From Albula goreensis (lineage: Eukaryota > Chordata > Actinopteri > Albuliformes > Albulidae), in NCBI GenBank assembly GCA_022829145.1, contig CM040758.1:14902628-14966627 (forward strand): 64,000 bases of DNA, written 5' to 3'. The notes beneath the pieces are model-generated. The model was not told where the DNA came from. It saw only the letters and a list, made by a program, of their open reading frames with translations, and did not search any database. This document shows positions 48,201 through 57,920 of the stretch, piece after piece; the first letter of the stretch is position 1; each line of letters starts with the position of its first letter. The position numbers were made by a program, and so were the translations under genes.

Positions 48201-51200
48201 CGAAATGAGAGGCGGGAGGGCTTGATTCAGGCCCGGAGCATCGGGGCCCGAAAAGCCACTGTGGGCCAGGTAGGCACTTCGCTTATACTTCAAACATTTT
48301 TTTTTAAAAAACCTTGTGTTGTCAGCAAAGATGACTTTTAGGAAATGAGAAAAATATTTTCTTATTTAGGCATTAGACAGATCAGCAATTGCAAATGACC
48401 ACAGAAGACCAGTGTGGTGGATAACCTTACTTAGAGTGGTGAAGAAAAACCCCTTTGTGACTGTCCAACAGATCAAGAACACTCTACAGGATGTAGGCGT
48501 AGATGTGTCAAAGACTATCATCAAGAGAAGACTACACTAGCGTAACCACAAAGGGTTTACCACAAGAACCACACCCCCGAAAATCAGTCACCTGACATCA
48601 GTCCAACTGACAATGCAATTCACTTGATGAAGACCAGACAAAAGGCAAAAAGCCCTTGAAACAAGCATGAACATGAGATACACTGCCAGACCTGCAGTGC
48701 ACTCTTCACCAGGGAGGATACCAAGCACCTGGTGATGTCTATGGGTCATAGACTTCAGGAAGTCATTGACAGCAAAACATTTGCAATCAAATATTAAATA
48801 TGTTAACTTTATTGAAGTTAATATCAATTTTTCAAATTACTTTTGGTCCCCTAAAATTAGGGGACTATGAGTAAAAAGTGCCACAATACCTACACTGGTC
48901 ATCTGATATGGATATAAGCACCCTCAAAGTCAGCACTTAAACCTCATAGTAATTGTGTCATTTCAAATTCAACGTGGTGGAGTAAAGAGCCAAAAAAACC
49001 ATGCAAATCCTTACAGACTGCAATGTATGTATGCATATGCAGTTGTGCATATGTTTTTTATGGGCGTATTCATAGTAGCATGCATATTGCGTGTTTGTGC
49101 CTGTACATGTGGCAAATGAATCTGGGGAATTGGCCTACTTTATGAGGTTGAACTGCATAATTAAATGTAACTGTTTTCATATTCTTCTCAGGTTTTAATC
49201 TACTTGGATGCTCATTGTGAGGTTGCGGTGAATTGGTATGCCCCACTGGTCGCCCCAATATCCAAGGACAGGTAGTACCACCCCCAAACCACAAATTATT
49301 GTTGTTGAAGTGTTCCAAATGATTATAATGGTGTAATGGAAAATGTCCAAAAAAATGTTTAAAAATGAAAAGAGAAGAGCAGAGGAATGGGTGAGCACTA
49401 CATTCCTTGAAAATTATAGTGCACATTCTTACAAATGATGTTGGGTTAACCTGAGCAGTAATGCTAACAATGTTAGCATAGACCAAACACCTTGGCAACA
49501 TTGAGGAAAAGTTAGATCAGGAGTCTCAGGGCTAATATACTTTGCGTATAGTACGATACATTAAGGCACTCAACCTCATTGGCCCTAGTAAAAGTGATGC
49601 TCACTCAGTATGCAAAATTTGAAAATAATGGTATGAAGTATATTTGAATAATGATATCTCCTCAGAAAAGAATAGACCATGGTTGAGAACGCCAATCACA
49701 AACATAATGGCTGCTCTCTAAAATTAATCCTGACATGGCTTGTCTGTTTTTAGCGGTCAGTAGAGATGACTGTTAATATTTGTACTGTTGTTGTCTCATT
49801 AATATTCCAGAACCATATGCACGGTTCCTTTGATAGATTACATAGACGGCAATGATTATACCATAGAGCCTCAGCAAGGTGGGGACGACGATGGGTTGGC
49901 CAGAGGAGCCTGGGACTGGAGTTTGTTGTGGAAGCGGGTGCCGCTAAACAGCCAGGAAAAGGCTAAGCGAAAGCATATGAGCGAGCCCTATCGGTAAAGC
50001 CACCTGACTGAGCCACCATCCTTTCCCTTCATGCCATTTAAGCCTCTTCTTTCTCTCCTTTGTCTGTATGTTTGTGTTTTTTTTTTTTGCCCCATTTGTT
50101 CATCACCATCGCTTGCCTGCCCATGTGATGATGCATGGATCACTGCCCGATACATTCCTGCCCACTCCTCACCTACATCCCTCCATCAATCCATCCATCC
50201 ATCCATCCATCCATCCATTCCCATGACCCTCAACCCCCCTCCACCACCCCAAACCACCTGCTAACCAACCACGCCCCCAGGACCGTATGCACGGTCCCCC
50301 TGATCGATTCCATTAATGGTCAGACATACAACATTGAGCCACAGGGGGGAGGGGACGAGGACGGCTATGCCAGAGGAGCGTGGGACTGGAGCATGCTATG
50401 GAAACGCGTCCCTCTGAATGACAGGGAGAAGCAGAAGAGATTAAGTAGAACTGAGCCCTATCGGTAATTCATAAACAAGGCAACAAATACTGTATACAAA
50501 TAAATGTATACAGTATTGTGGATGCCACTTTGCATGGCAGCCTGCTTGGTATCTCTATAAAGATATTTGTTGGGTTCTGAAGTGCACAGTAGTTTGTATG
50601 AACAGGTTACTGTGCATTCTCACTTTATGGGTGTTTTTAATATGGCAAAAACTAGTCTTATATCTCAGGGTGCATGTGTAGCTCTACTACTAACTCAGAA
50701 CTGACCACTAAACATGCAATGGACATTGTCATTGCATAACTGCTATCTGCCTGTCTCCTTTATTTATATTAGCAGACTGTAAGAATTTGATATTTATACT
50801 AATTAAACTAATTATACTGGATTTATTTGGTATTTTCTCTGTTTTATATTTAAATTTTGCATATAATCTCTTCAGGCTTTGCATATACTGGCATAGTTTC
50901 GTACCATTGTAAATGTAAGACCAATCAGACTGACTGAGCCTGCAACAAAGAACACTTAAAGTTTGTGTGTCTGCAGTTTTGAAGTAGGACTTCCACACTT
51001 CCACATGATAAATATTGACAGAATAGCCACCTAAGACAGTAACAGGGATACTTTCTCTTCACATTCTTCTCCATACCTCATCCTCACTTTTTGTCACCCT
51101 TTTTGTTTGTAACTCTCTAAACCTTTCTGGAAGTATCAGTTGAATTTTCCCACAGTGTAAAGCTCTTTACAGTGCAGTGTTATTCTTGCGGCCTTATGCC

Positions 51201-54200
51201 TCTTCCTCCCTCAGCACTGCAAGCTGCTGCAGGTTCCGGTTGGTCGGGTCTGACTGGTGTTTGTCTCTCAGGTCTCCTGCTATGGCTGGGGGGCTTTTCG
51301 CTATCGAGCGAGACTACTTCTTCGAGCTGGGGCTGTATGACCCAGGCCTGCAGATCTGGGGAGGAGAGAACTTTGAGATATCCTACAAGGTGAACTAGCC
51401 TGTTCGCCTGGTCCTCAGTGTGCTTTTCCTCTCTTGAGTACATATTTTCAAGCAAAGCTAAATGTGCTAGCTGGTATCCCACTGAACTATGAAGAATTAC
51501 CCTTGTCATTGTCATCTTTTGTTTGCTTTAGAACAAGGAGCAGCCTGCTTTTCACTTCTTCCCCTTAATGACATGCACTCTGTCATAGTCAATGCAAACT
51601 GACCCTTTGAGTATGAACAAGCTAACAGATCACATAATCACAATGTTAATAAAGCAACAGTGGGTTTTCTGTTAGCAAGCATACTGTCTGTGAGGATATC
51701 TTAAGCAATTGGTCTTTTTTAACTGAAATGTGTTTTTTTTTTTTTTTGGAAAATTGCAAAGAGCTGTTCTCAGAATGTTTTGAATTGTAGCACTAGGTAG
51801 ACCATTTTGGGAAATTGGTGTAAAGCTGTGCCACCTGGGCTCTTTGCAGATTTGGCAGTGTGGGGGCAAGCTGCTGTTTGTGCCGTGCTCCCGGGTCGGG
51901 CACATTTACCGCCTGCAGGGCTGGCAGGGCAACCCACCCCCCGCACATGTCGGCTCCTCACCCACACTGAAGGTTAGTACTCCACTTGCTATTTATTTAC
52001 CCAATTTTTTATGTATTTTTTTTTTATTTTAAGTCTGTAGGTTTGCAGGCATAGGCCAAGACAAATGTTGACCTACCCTGGTTGGTCCCCACATATACTT
52101 GGCTGAATTATTGGATTATTTGGACTAGGGTACTTTTACTTATGTTTCTCTTGCAGAAAGGTCAAGTAGGTTTTATGTGCTGGAATAAATAAAAAATTTG
52201 AGTATGTTACAAGGAAGTAGTCTGGCACAAGGATTATGGTATTTGACCAGCCTGGGATCTTGACTTGATTTACGAGAATAAATATTCATTTGTGTAAGAG
52301 GTAATATAACTTGTAGTATCATATCAGCTGCATGTTTGTCAGCTGCAAGTGGTTATTAATAACGGCAGCTGTTCAGACAAAAGTAAGATCTTCAATTCTT
52401 CTAAAATCTTAATTGTTTAATTCTGGAGTCTTCTTTCTTGGTCAGGCAGCTTAATGTTCATGACCACAGTCAATATCATTTCATATCTTATGTCTGAAAT
52501 ATTTATCAAATGAATCACTGAATGAGTTTTGTAAAGTAGACCTTACCATAGCCAGAAATGGCACGGTTGGGATCCCAACTCCTACTCATAGAACTCATAG
52601 GTGCTCCACAAACAGTCACCTTCCATACTGCTTTTGGCGAATCAAATATGAAGAAATGATGTGAAGCTGAAGCTCTGAAATACAAAAGGACAACAGCCTA
52701 GGATTTACAATGTTAACAGTTGGAACATATTTGAGTAAGGTGCACACATACCTCAGTGAGTTTTAAAGTGTATGCCTCCACTCAAAAAATAGGACAGGGC
52801 AAATAAACACAGATTAATAATACCACAGGCCCACGAACATAAAGCTGTGCTGCACTCTTAATTCCAACTCACCTTGGTTTCCCCTTGTAGAACTATGTCC
52901 GTGTGGTGGAGGTGTGGTGGGACGAGTACAAGGATTACTTCTACGCCAGCCGCCCTGAGACCCAGGCGCTGGCCTATGGGGACATCAGTGAGCTGAAGAA
53001 GTTCAGAGAGGAGCACCGCTGCAAAAGCTTCAAGTGGTTCATGGAGGAGATTGCCTATGACATCCCTCAGCACTACCCTCTACCCCCCAGAAACCTCGAG
53101 TGGGGAGAGGTGACTTTCCCAAATGTGTTTTTCCAGGGCTCAAATGGGAGATTTCAATATGTCCTGCATGGCAAACTATAAAGCAGAGGTCGACAGTCCT
53201 GATTCTAGAGGGCTACAGTGTGTGCTACTTTTTGTTTTCATCTTAAAATCAGCGTCCAATTCAATCCAAGAAGCCACCTGAGGCGAGTTAACCATTTAAT
53301 CAGCTGTGCTGGTTGATTAATGAAGTGTGGATTAACAACATTCCCCAGCACACCCTGTAGCTCTACAGGACCAAGGTGAAATTTAACAAAAAAAAAAAAA
53401 AAAACTGAAAATTTTAAATTTTCTTGCCCCTTTTCCATTGAGATCATTATAGATTGGTGGTCTTCTCTTTCAGATAAGAGGGTTTGAAACAAGCTACTGC
53501 ATAGATAGCATGGGGCACACCAACGGGGGCACTGTGGAGATTGGGCCTTGTCATAGAATGGGCGGTAACCAGGTATGGCAAAACTGAAAGTTTTAATGTT
53601 TTCCTTCTGTTGATTGTGAAATGTTGGTTACATCTATTTTAAGTGAAGTCTAAATGGAAATGGTCCACTTCTGACATTTCTTCTAAGTCTACACATGGAA
53701 ACAGCTAAACATTATGTCTGTGTGCATATGGAAGGGTACATACACGCAACAAGCCTCTGTTTCAAGTCTGCCTGTTGTTTAGCTCTTCAGAATAAATGAG
53801 GCAAATCAGCTCATGCAGTATGACCAGTGCTTGACCAGAGGATCAGATGGTTCGTCAGTCATCGTGACTCATTGCAAACTGAATGAGTACACAGAGTGGA
53901 AGTACTTCAAGGTCAGAGCTCTCAACTATCTCCCCCATCAAGCATATGTAGCATACGTTTCCATGTTTCCTTTGCTATTTGCCGTTTTTGTCTGTTGTTT
54001 TTATTCCTATTTTTACAGGTTTTGATATTGTTGTGCTATCTTCTGTGCATTTCATGTTACACTAGCTGAAGTACTGTGCTACAATGCACATATTTAGGTG
54101 TACACTTGTGCACCATAGTATCTTTGTGACAATTTGTCAATGATTTACAGTAAACAAAGAAAACAGAAAAAGATTTTTTTTCTTTTCTGAACAGGATCTC

Positions 54201-54332
54201 CACAGATTCACACACATTCCCTCGGGGAAGTGCTTGGATCGATCTGATGTCCTGCACAAAGTGTTTATCGCTGACTGCGATAAGACCAAAAGCACGCAGA
54301 AGTGGGAAATGAACAATATCGTAGCCGTGTAG
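33111..54332 (+). CDS. galnt7: galnt7, complete: N-acetylgalactosaminyltransferase 7
   Basis: Exons: 33111-33233, 34730-35160, 47090-47256, 48139-48269, 49192-49271, 6a 49811-49993 or 6b 50281-50463, 51272-51389, 51850-51972, 52891-53109, 53474-53572, 53783-53911, 54195-54332. With one exon 6 the CDS is 1941 nt, 646 residues; human GALNT7 is 657. Type II membrane protein: residues about 6-28 form the anchor, then a stem, a GT-A catalytic domain with YLDAHCE (DxH), [13 protein letters not shown] and CSRVGH, and a ricin-type lectin domain whose gamma repeat keeps CLD and QKW while the beta repeat has CLT. GALNT7 is a Golgi enzyme known to add GalNAc preferentially to acceptors already carrying GalNAc. 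ATG choice: A at -3 and an upstream in-frame stop. Unusual: tandem duplicated exon 6. Neighbours galntl6 and hmgb2 support orthology. Confidence 0.95.
33234..34729. other. galnt7: galnt7 intron 1
   Basis: Intron of 1.5 kb. At 33361-33446 it holds an imperfect inverted repeat built from gctagct and taacgtta units with a loop of about 45 nt. Otherwise unremarkable. Confidence 0.7.
34730..35160 (+). CDS. galnt7: galnt7 exon 2 (stem and start of luminal domain)
   Basis: Acceptor ttttttcag, donor gtgagt; 431 nt. Encodes the stem with [28 protein letters not shown] and [16 protein letters not shown], all typical of GALNT7. Ends with two bases of the Glu before CKYWHYDE. Confidence 0.95.
36391..36530 (+). 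repeat. SINE-like fragment
   Basis: Follows the teleost tRNA-derived SINE order: a tRNA-like head (gtagtttaatatggttaggg), gttgcaaggtccctgg in place of the B box, cactgccactttacccttga and cagtaaatatttcagg. Diverged from the 7290 copy but of the same layout. Confidence 0.55.
41380..41500 (+). repeat. weak SINE-like fragment
   Basis: ggttccaggttcatttcccc followed by tactcttgagcaagggactg resembles the B box and the gagcaaggtact segment of the same SINE layout. Heavily diverged. Confidence 0.35.
42528..42542 (+). promoter_or_regulatory. CTCF-like motif
   Basis: CCAGCAGATGGTGCT, one mismatch from the CTCF core, inside galnt7 intron 2. Motif match only. Confidence 0.35.
47090..47256 (+). CDS. galnt7: galnt7 exon 3 (start of GT-A fold)
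   Basis: Acceptor ccctgcag, donor gtgagg; 167 nt. Encodes [35 protein letters not shown] and [12 protein letters not shown], the first beta strands of the nucleotide-binding fold including the conserved IDD. It follows an 11.9-kb intron. Confidence 0.95.
47257..48138. other. galnt7: galnt7 intron 3
   Basis: Intron of 882 nt with a GT-rich, imperfectly repeated start (47280-47410). Nothing else recognised. Confidence 0.7.
48139..48269 (+). CDS. galnt7: galnt7 exon 4
   Basis: Acceptor ctccacag, donor gtaggc; 131 nt. Encodes [39 protein letters not shown] and VGQ. Same start boundary and phase as galntl6 exon A. Confidence 0.95.
48385..49000 (+). mobile_element. truncated, internally deleted Tc1-like transposon
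   Basis: In galnt7 intron 4. The left part (48400-48540) encodes a transposase remnant, [20 protein letters not shown] then [11 protein letters not shown] and a stop, matching the DNA-binding part of a Tc1-like family common in teleosts. The right part (48590-49000) matches the end of the same element: the caattcacttgatgaagac segment, ggtgatgtctatgggtcat, acttttggtcccct and the subterminal tttcaaattcaacgtggtgg. The middle of the transposase and both outer termini are missing, so the copy is dead. Confidence 0.75.
49192..49271 (+). CDS. galnt7: galnt7 exon 5 (DxH motif)
   Basis: Acceptor ttctcag, donor gtagta; 80 nt. Encodes [20 protein letters not shown] and APISKD. Contains DAH, the metal/UDP site. 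The intron before it has no counterpart in galntl6. Confidence 0.94.
49272..49810. other. galnt7: galnt7 intron 5
   Basis: Intron of 539 nt before exon 6a. I see only splice signals. Confidence 0.7.
49811..49993 (+). CDS. galnt7: galnt7 exon 6a (first copy of tandem alternative exon)
   Basis: Acceptor ttaatattccag, donor gtaaag; 183 nt, entering after two bases and leaving with two, like 6b. Encodes [20 protein letters not shown], then [19 protein letters not shown] and [13 protein letters not shown]. Part of the catalytic domain between the DxH and WGGEN motifs. It matches 6b at 45 of 62 residues by hand count. It has a normal pyrimidine-rich acceptor and no stop. Confidence 0.9.
50187..50219. 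repeat. (CCAT)n tetranucleotide repeat between exons 6a and 6b
   Basis: About eight tandem CCAT units in the 287-nt intron that separates the two alternative exons, followed by C-rich sequence and the 6b branch-point-like tgctaac. Confidence 0.9.
50281..50463 (+). CDS. galnt7: galnt7 exon 6b (second copy of tandem alternative exon)
   Basis: Acceptor cgcccccag, donor gtaatt; 183 nt with the same phases as 6a. Encodes [20 protein letters not shown], then [19 protein letters not shown] and [32 protein letters not shown] is the version I remember from reference human GALNT7. A good branch-point match (tgctaac) lies about 20 nt upstream, but the pyrimidine tract is weak. Confidence 0.92.
50464..51271. 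other. galnt7: galnt7 introns after exon 6b and after exon 7
   Basis: 808 nt after exon 6b; also 51390-51849 (460 nt) after exon 7 and 51973-52890 (918 nt) after exon 8. No repeats or exons recognised in any of the three. Confidence 0.65.
51272..51389 (+). CDS. galnt7: galnt7 exon 7 (Gal/GalNAc-T motif)
   Basis: Acceptor tctctcag, donor gtgaac; 118 nt. Encodes [20 protein letters not shown] then [14 protein letters not shown], the family signature. Either 6a or 6b joins here to complete the same Arg codon. Confidence 0.95.
51850..51972 (+). CDS. galnt7: galnt7 exon 8 (CSRVGH)
   Basis: Acceptor tctttgcag, donor gttagt; 123 nt. Encodes [20 protein letters not shown] then [18 protein letters not shown]. 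Holds the conserved metal-binding His. Confidence 0.95.
52891..53109 (+). CDS. galnt7: galnt7 exon 9 (end of catalytic domain)
   Basis: Acceptor ccccttgtag, donor gtgact; 219 nt, 73 codons. Encodes [39 protein letters not shown] and EWGE, leading into the lectin domain. Confidence 0.95.
53195..53373. mobile_element. foldback MITE in galnt7 intron 9
   Basis: Terminal inverted repeats: left arm at 53195-53226 (tagagggctacagtgtgtgct) and right arm at 53347-53372, whose reverse complement reads tagagctacagggtgtgct. The interior (gttttcatcttaaaatcagc, gttgattaatgaagtg) matches a short repeat that I recall from many teleost genomes. Non-autonomous, no coding capacity; superfamily uncertain. Confidence 0.65.
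53474..53572 (+). CDS. galnt7: galnt7 exon 10 (lectin alpha repeat)
   Basis: Acceptor tctttcag, donor gtatgg; 99 nt. Encodes [19 protein letters not shown] and [13 protein letters not shown] replaces CLD. Confidence 0.94.
53783..53911 (+). CDS. galnt7: galnt7 exon 11 (lectin beta repeat)
   Basis: Acceptor gttgtttag, donor gtcaga; 129 nt. Encodes [20 protein letters not shown] and [13 protein letters not shown]. The sugar-contacting Asp of the usual CLD is Thr here (CLT), so this repeat is probably not a sugar site; human GALNT7 has the same CLT as I recall. Confidence 0.94.
54195..54332 (+). CDS. galnt7: galnt7 exon 12 (lectin gamma repeat, stop)
   Basis: Acceptor ctgaacag; 138 nt to TAG at 54330-54332. 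Encodes [20 protein letters not shown] and [15 protein letters not shown] and QKW are intact. Confidence 0.95.
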   Translation, partial: DLHRFTHIPSGKCLDRSDVLHKVFIADCDKTKSTQKWEMNNIVAV

Positions 54333-55765
54333 AGCTTCAGACCGTGGCGCCTGGAGGACCACACGCAGCAGAACTGGAAAAAGAGGGGCCTCCTTCCCCT
54401 CCCTTCCTGCCTCCTTCTGCGTTAAAGCTGCTTCGAAAACTTTTGTAAAGTGTAAATACTGCAGTGGAGAACTGTGGCAGTGGACCATCCCATGCTTAAA
54501 AACATTTACACAAATTATTGATTTCTACATCAAACACTTAACTGTGTTCTTCATCTGTGTTCATTTGAAGGTACTTCTATGGGATTTTGCTCAGGGTTCA
54601 AAAAAGCATGTTGCTTTTATAACATGCAAAAATGTATGTCCAGGGTGAAAGGTATGATAGTCTGAGGTTTTAAAAGGTTTAACTCTCTGAACTCTTCTTG
54701 TTTATGGTGAATGAGCTCTGCACCTCACTTTGATGTGTGTACTCTCCATACATGTGTCAGTAACTCTCATGCATGGCCGTGTCAGTAACTCTTGCGCGTG
54801 GCCCTGCATCAGCCTATTTTATGAAGCACTGACACTGGACTATCATTATTATGTGACTTGATACCACTTTAATGATGCGGGATGTGTCACAATGGAACTC
54901 TGAAGTTTGAATGTGTATATTTTGGGCATGTTTATGAAGAAGATTTCATATACTTGTAAAAAAGAAGATTTATTTTAGACATGAACACCTTTCTTTGTCA
55001 TGGCTACAAACAGACACAAGTGACAAAAAGGTGGTCTCAAACTCAGTGTAATGGAAAGCCACCTGTATGCTGGTTTTTACTACAGCCTCTGCTCTTGATT
55101 AGATAATTACTTCCATTATTTGCTAAAGTAGTCATTTTGGTTTGCATATAATGTACTGTATATAAAATAAGTTATTTGTATTATTTAAATAATATCTATT
55201 GCTTAGTCTGTGCTTTAATACAGTTACATGAATATGGTTAAATGAGCAGCTGATCTAATTAAGGCAGAACTAAATGGTTCAAATGAAAACCTGCATGCAC
55301 ATAGCCCTCTGAGTTTGAAATCACTGAAAGACACTACAAATTCCCAACTCTCTCCAATTCTGGGAAGGAATGTGTAACAGGATATGCAATATGTAATATC
55401 CTTTCTAATCAACCCAAAAGAGGAAAATCTGACTCTTAATTGTGAATAAACATACATTCATGCATACATACATTTGATATCAGCTGTATTTTTTATTTCA
55501 TTTAAATGGCAAAACATTTTGATATTGTAACACATACTTCATTGAACACTGAAAACCAATCAGTGAAAAGCAACATTTGACTTGTGTATGAGGCACAACA
55601 TGCTTAACTATGTATGCAAATTTTATACCCTGTAAATAAATAAATTTGTTTCTATGGCAACATGTTTGCAATAAATATTAGGTCCTGAATGAAGATGTAA
55701 ATATAAAAACTTATGGGAAACACTGGTTCTCTATGGGAAATAAATTGAATCTTTTTACCTCTGTG
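54333..55765 (+). other. galnt7: galnt7 3' UTR (inferred end)
   Basis: AT-rich sequence after the stop with several AATAAA signals: 55444, 55635, 55670 and 55739. The last is followed by a ctctgtgtgttttt stretch that resembles a downstream element, so the longest form would end near 55765. Confidence 0.5.
55635..55744 (+). terminator. galnt7: cluster of galnt7 poly(A) signals
   Basis: AATAAA at 55635-55640, 55670-55675 and 55739-55744. Several 3' ends are likely; which is used cannot be seen. Confidence 0.5.
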
Positions 55766-56814
55766 TGTTTTTCCCCTCTATTCATACATTAGCTGTCTTA
55801 ATGAGCCATGTCCTTTTCAGATGTATTAGTCCTAGGACATACACTCAACCAAGGAATAGTTAAGCAGCACATAAGGTACTTTAAAAGTATCTTTAGATGA
55901 CCAATCAGGGTGTAGGAAGTTATTGAGGTTTTTGGTGGGATATGATTTTGTTTGCCTTCGGTGAATGTGACATTAATGGGAAAGGGAATTGTGCAATGAC
56001 TTTTGTACATAAAAATAATGCACTCAGCCAAAAAGTTACTTTAAAATGCCAGCCTATGGTTTTTTAACAGTATCTCAGTAAGCACTTTCGGAATTACCCA
56101 GTGTTTAGGCTGTAGGACCAAATTACCTTATCCCACTTCTAACTTAATGCAGTTGTGACTGTTAATGGCCATGTCGATGGACCATCAATAGATGAATGGT
56201 CTATATTCCTTTAACCGGCTTGTGCTGATTACTTCCTAGGTGTAATCTAGTCTTACACTCTGCTTATTCATGAAAACCTGTGCAGGCAAACCTGCATTTT
56301 GAAACCTAAACTACCACCTTCATATTCTCATGTCTTCCATTGCCTGAACAAATTGAAATCACAAAAACCCACTGATTCTCCAGAACTGAAGTTTGAAACA
56401 GCCTAAAGAAATGTGATTTGACAAGAGTGGAATACACAGCGTTTCACCAAGCAATGCAGGTAAGCTTGTCACAGCCTGCAAATGTCAAAGCCCTGCATGC
56501 AAGTGTGCCTCACCTGACTAAACCTTTTTTATTGCAGCCTCCATTCTTTATAAAATTATTCATTTTGTTTGCTGTTCACCATATAGATTGTGATTTATTT
56601 GATCACCTAAATAATTACCAAGTATATTCCGTGCGTTAAGAGTTACATGTATGAGCCAATTACGGTTGAAATTTGAAAAGAATGCCTACATGCAGGAGGC
56701 CAGCCAAAGCAGAATTGAAAATGGCCGACTACAGCAAACAATTACCACTTATTAAAGACTACTGAAAAGGGCAGAAGCACAAATACTCCTTACATGGCAA
56801 ACCTCCTTCACTTA
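55766..56814. other. galnt7-hmgb2 intergenic region
   Basis: Noncoding, AT-rich; galnt7 and hmgb2 converge here. No gene recognised before the MITE that begins at 56815. Confidence 0.65.
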
Positions 56815-57342
56815 AGCTATGTTCAGTCAGTCCAAAACCGATTTTTTGCATATCCGATCTTCTTGATTGACTGTCCGCATTATATCTTGCAAGTGATCAG
56901 ATCCGATCTGTATGCTCGGGCGGCAATCCTCATTTTCGGTCTATATTGGTTACTACAGTATTGACATTGCCCCGGTAAGAAGTAATTGACATAACCAAAA
57001 TGGAAAGTAATGAAATGGGCTTGCTTATTTTCAGTATGGCAATGTGGAGTCTCAGTGCAAGTTTTTATGAAAATGAGACTAAAACTAGCATGCGTTAGCT
57101 TCAGTCTCATTAATACGTTTAAAAAAAAAAAAAAAAAAACAACACAACACGCACACCTAAAATCCGATCAGACCGGACCGGATTTGCAATGCGATTTGAA
57201 TAGGATTTCACGCCACATGCGTACGTTTTAAAACAAATTTGTAAAAATTGTTACTCGTGACTCTTTAGACTTGCGACATACGATAGGATTCCAATCGGGT
57301 ATGCCCATAAATCGGATTTGAAATGACAGTGTGAACATAGCC
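56815..57342. mobile_element. PIF/Harbinger-like MITE
   Basis: 528 nt with terminal inverted repeats: left agctatgttcag, right end gtgaacatagcc (reverse complement ggctatgttcac). Both sides are flanked by TTA (56812-56814 and 57343-57345), the 3-bp target duplication of PIF/Harbinger elements. Subterminal cgattttttg and atccgatc motifs occur inverted at the two ends. No transposase. Confidence 0.7.
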
Positions 57343-57561
57343 TTAGTTTACAACTGATTTAGGCCAGCAAATGTACCCCCTCCCCTGCCATTAGTTGTCA
57401 TGGCTTAAAAGCCAACACCCAACAAGGGAGACCAATTAAACTACAGGAAACAAGAGTTCAGTCGAAAGCTGCTTAGCACTTTGCTAATAAGCTTCTAGTT
57501 TAGCACCTTATTTCAAATAAATTTGGAGTTCATAAACAAACATGTAATCATATACAAAAAT

Positions 57562-57567
57562 TTTATT
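57562..57567 (-). terminator. hmgb2: hmgb2 poly(A) signal
   Basis: Minus-strand AATAAA (TTTATT on plus), about 350 nt after the hmgb2 stop, followed by a T/G-rich stretch. The 3' UTR would run from 57920 to about 57540 and contains a 28-nt homopolymer (57812-57839). Confidence 0.6.
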
Positions 57568-57811
57568 ATAAAAATGCAATCTACAGTTAGAACAAAAAGG
57601 TTTAAAGCTTCCAAGTTAAAAAAAAAAAAAAATGTTTTAAAACTCCTGACTACATATTTTTGAATGCTCAACAGCAGTGGAAACCTGGGAAAAAAATTCA
57701 TCCACCTATCCAAAACAAAGAGCAGTGCTTTGAGGATCGGTTACTAAATTTACAAAACAGCACATGAACCCTTTATGTATTGTAGCTATACAAGTCTTTG
57801 TACATGTTCTG

Positions 57812-57839
<28 letters not shown>
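57812..57839. repeat. 28-nt A homopolymer
   Basis: Oligo(A) on plus, so oligo(U) in the hmgb2 3' UTR RNA. Confidence 0.95.
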
Positions 57840-57842
<3 letters not shown>

Positions 57843-57920
57843 GAAACGCTAACAATCTTGAGTTGCACTTTAAGTTCACATTCTTGTTTTGTAAATACTC
57901 AGGCTCAAAATTCCTCAGCC

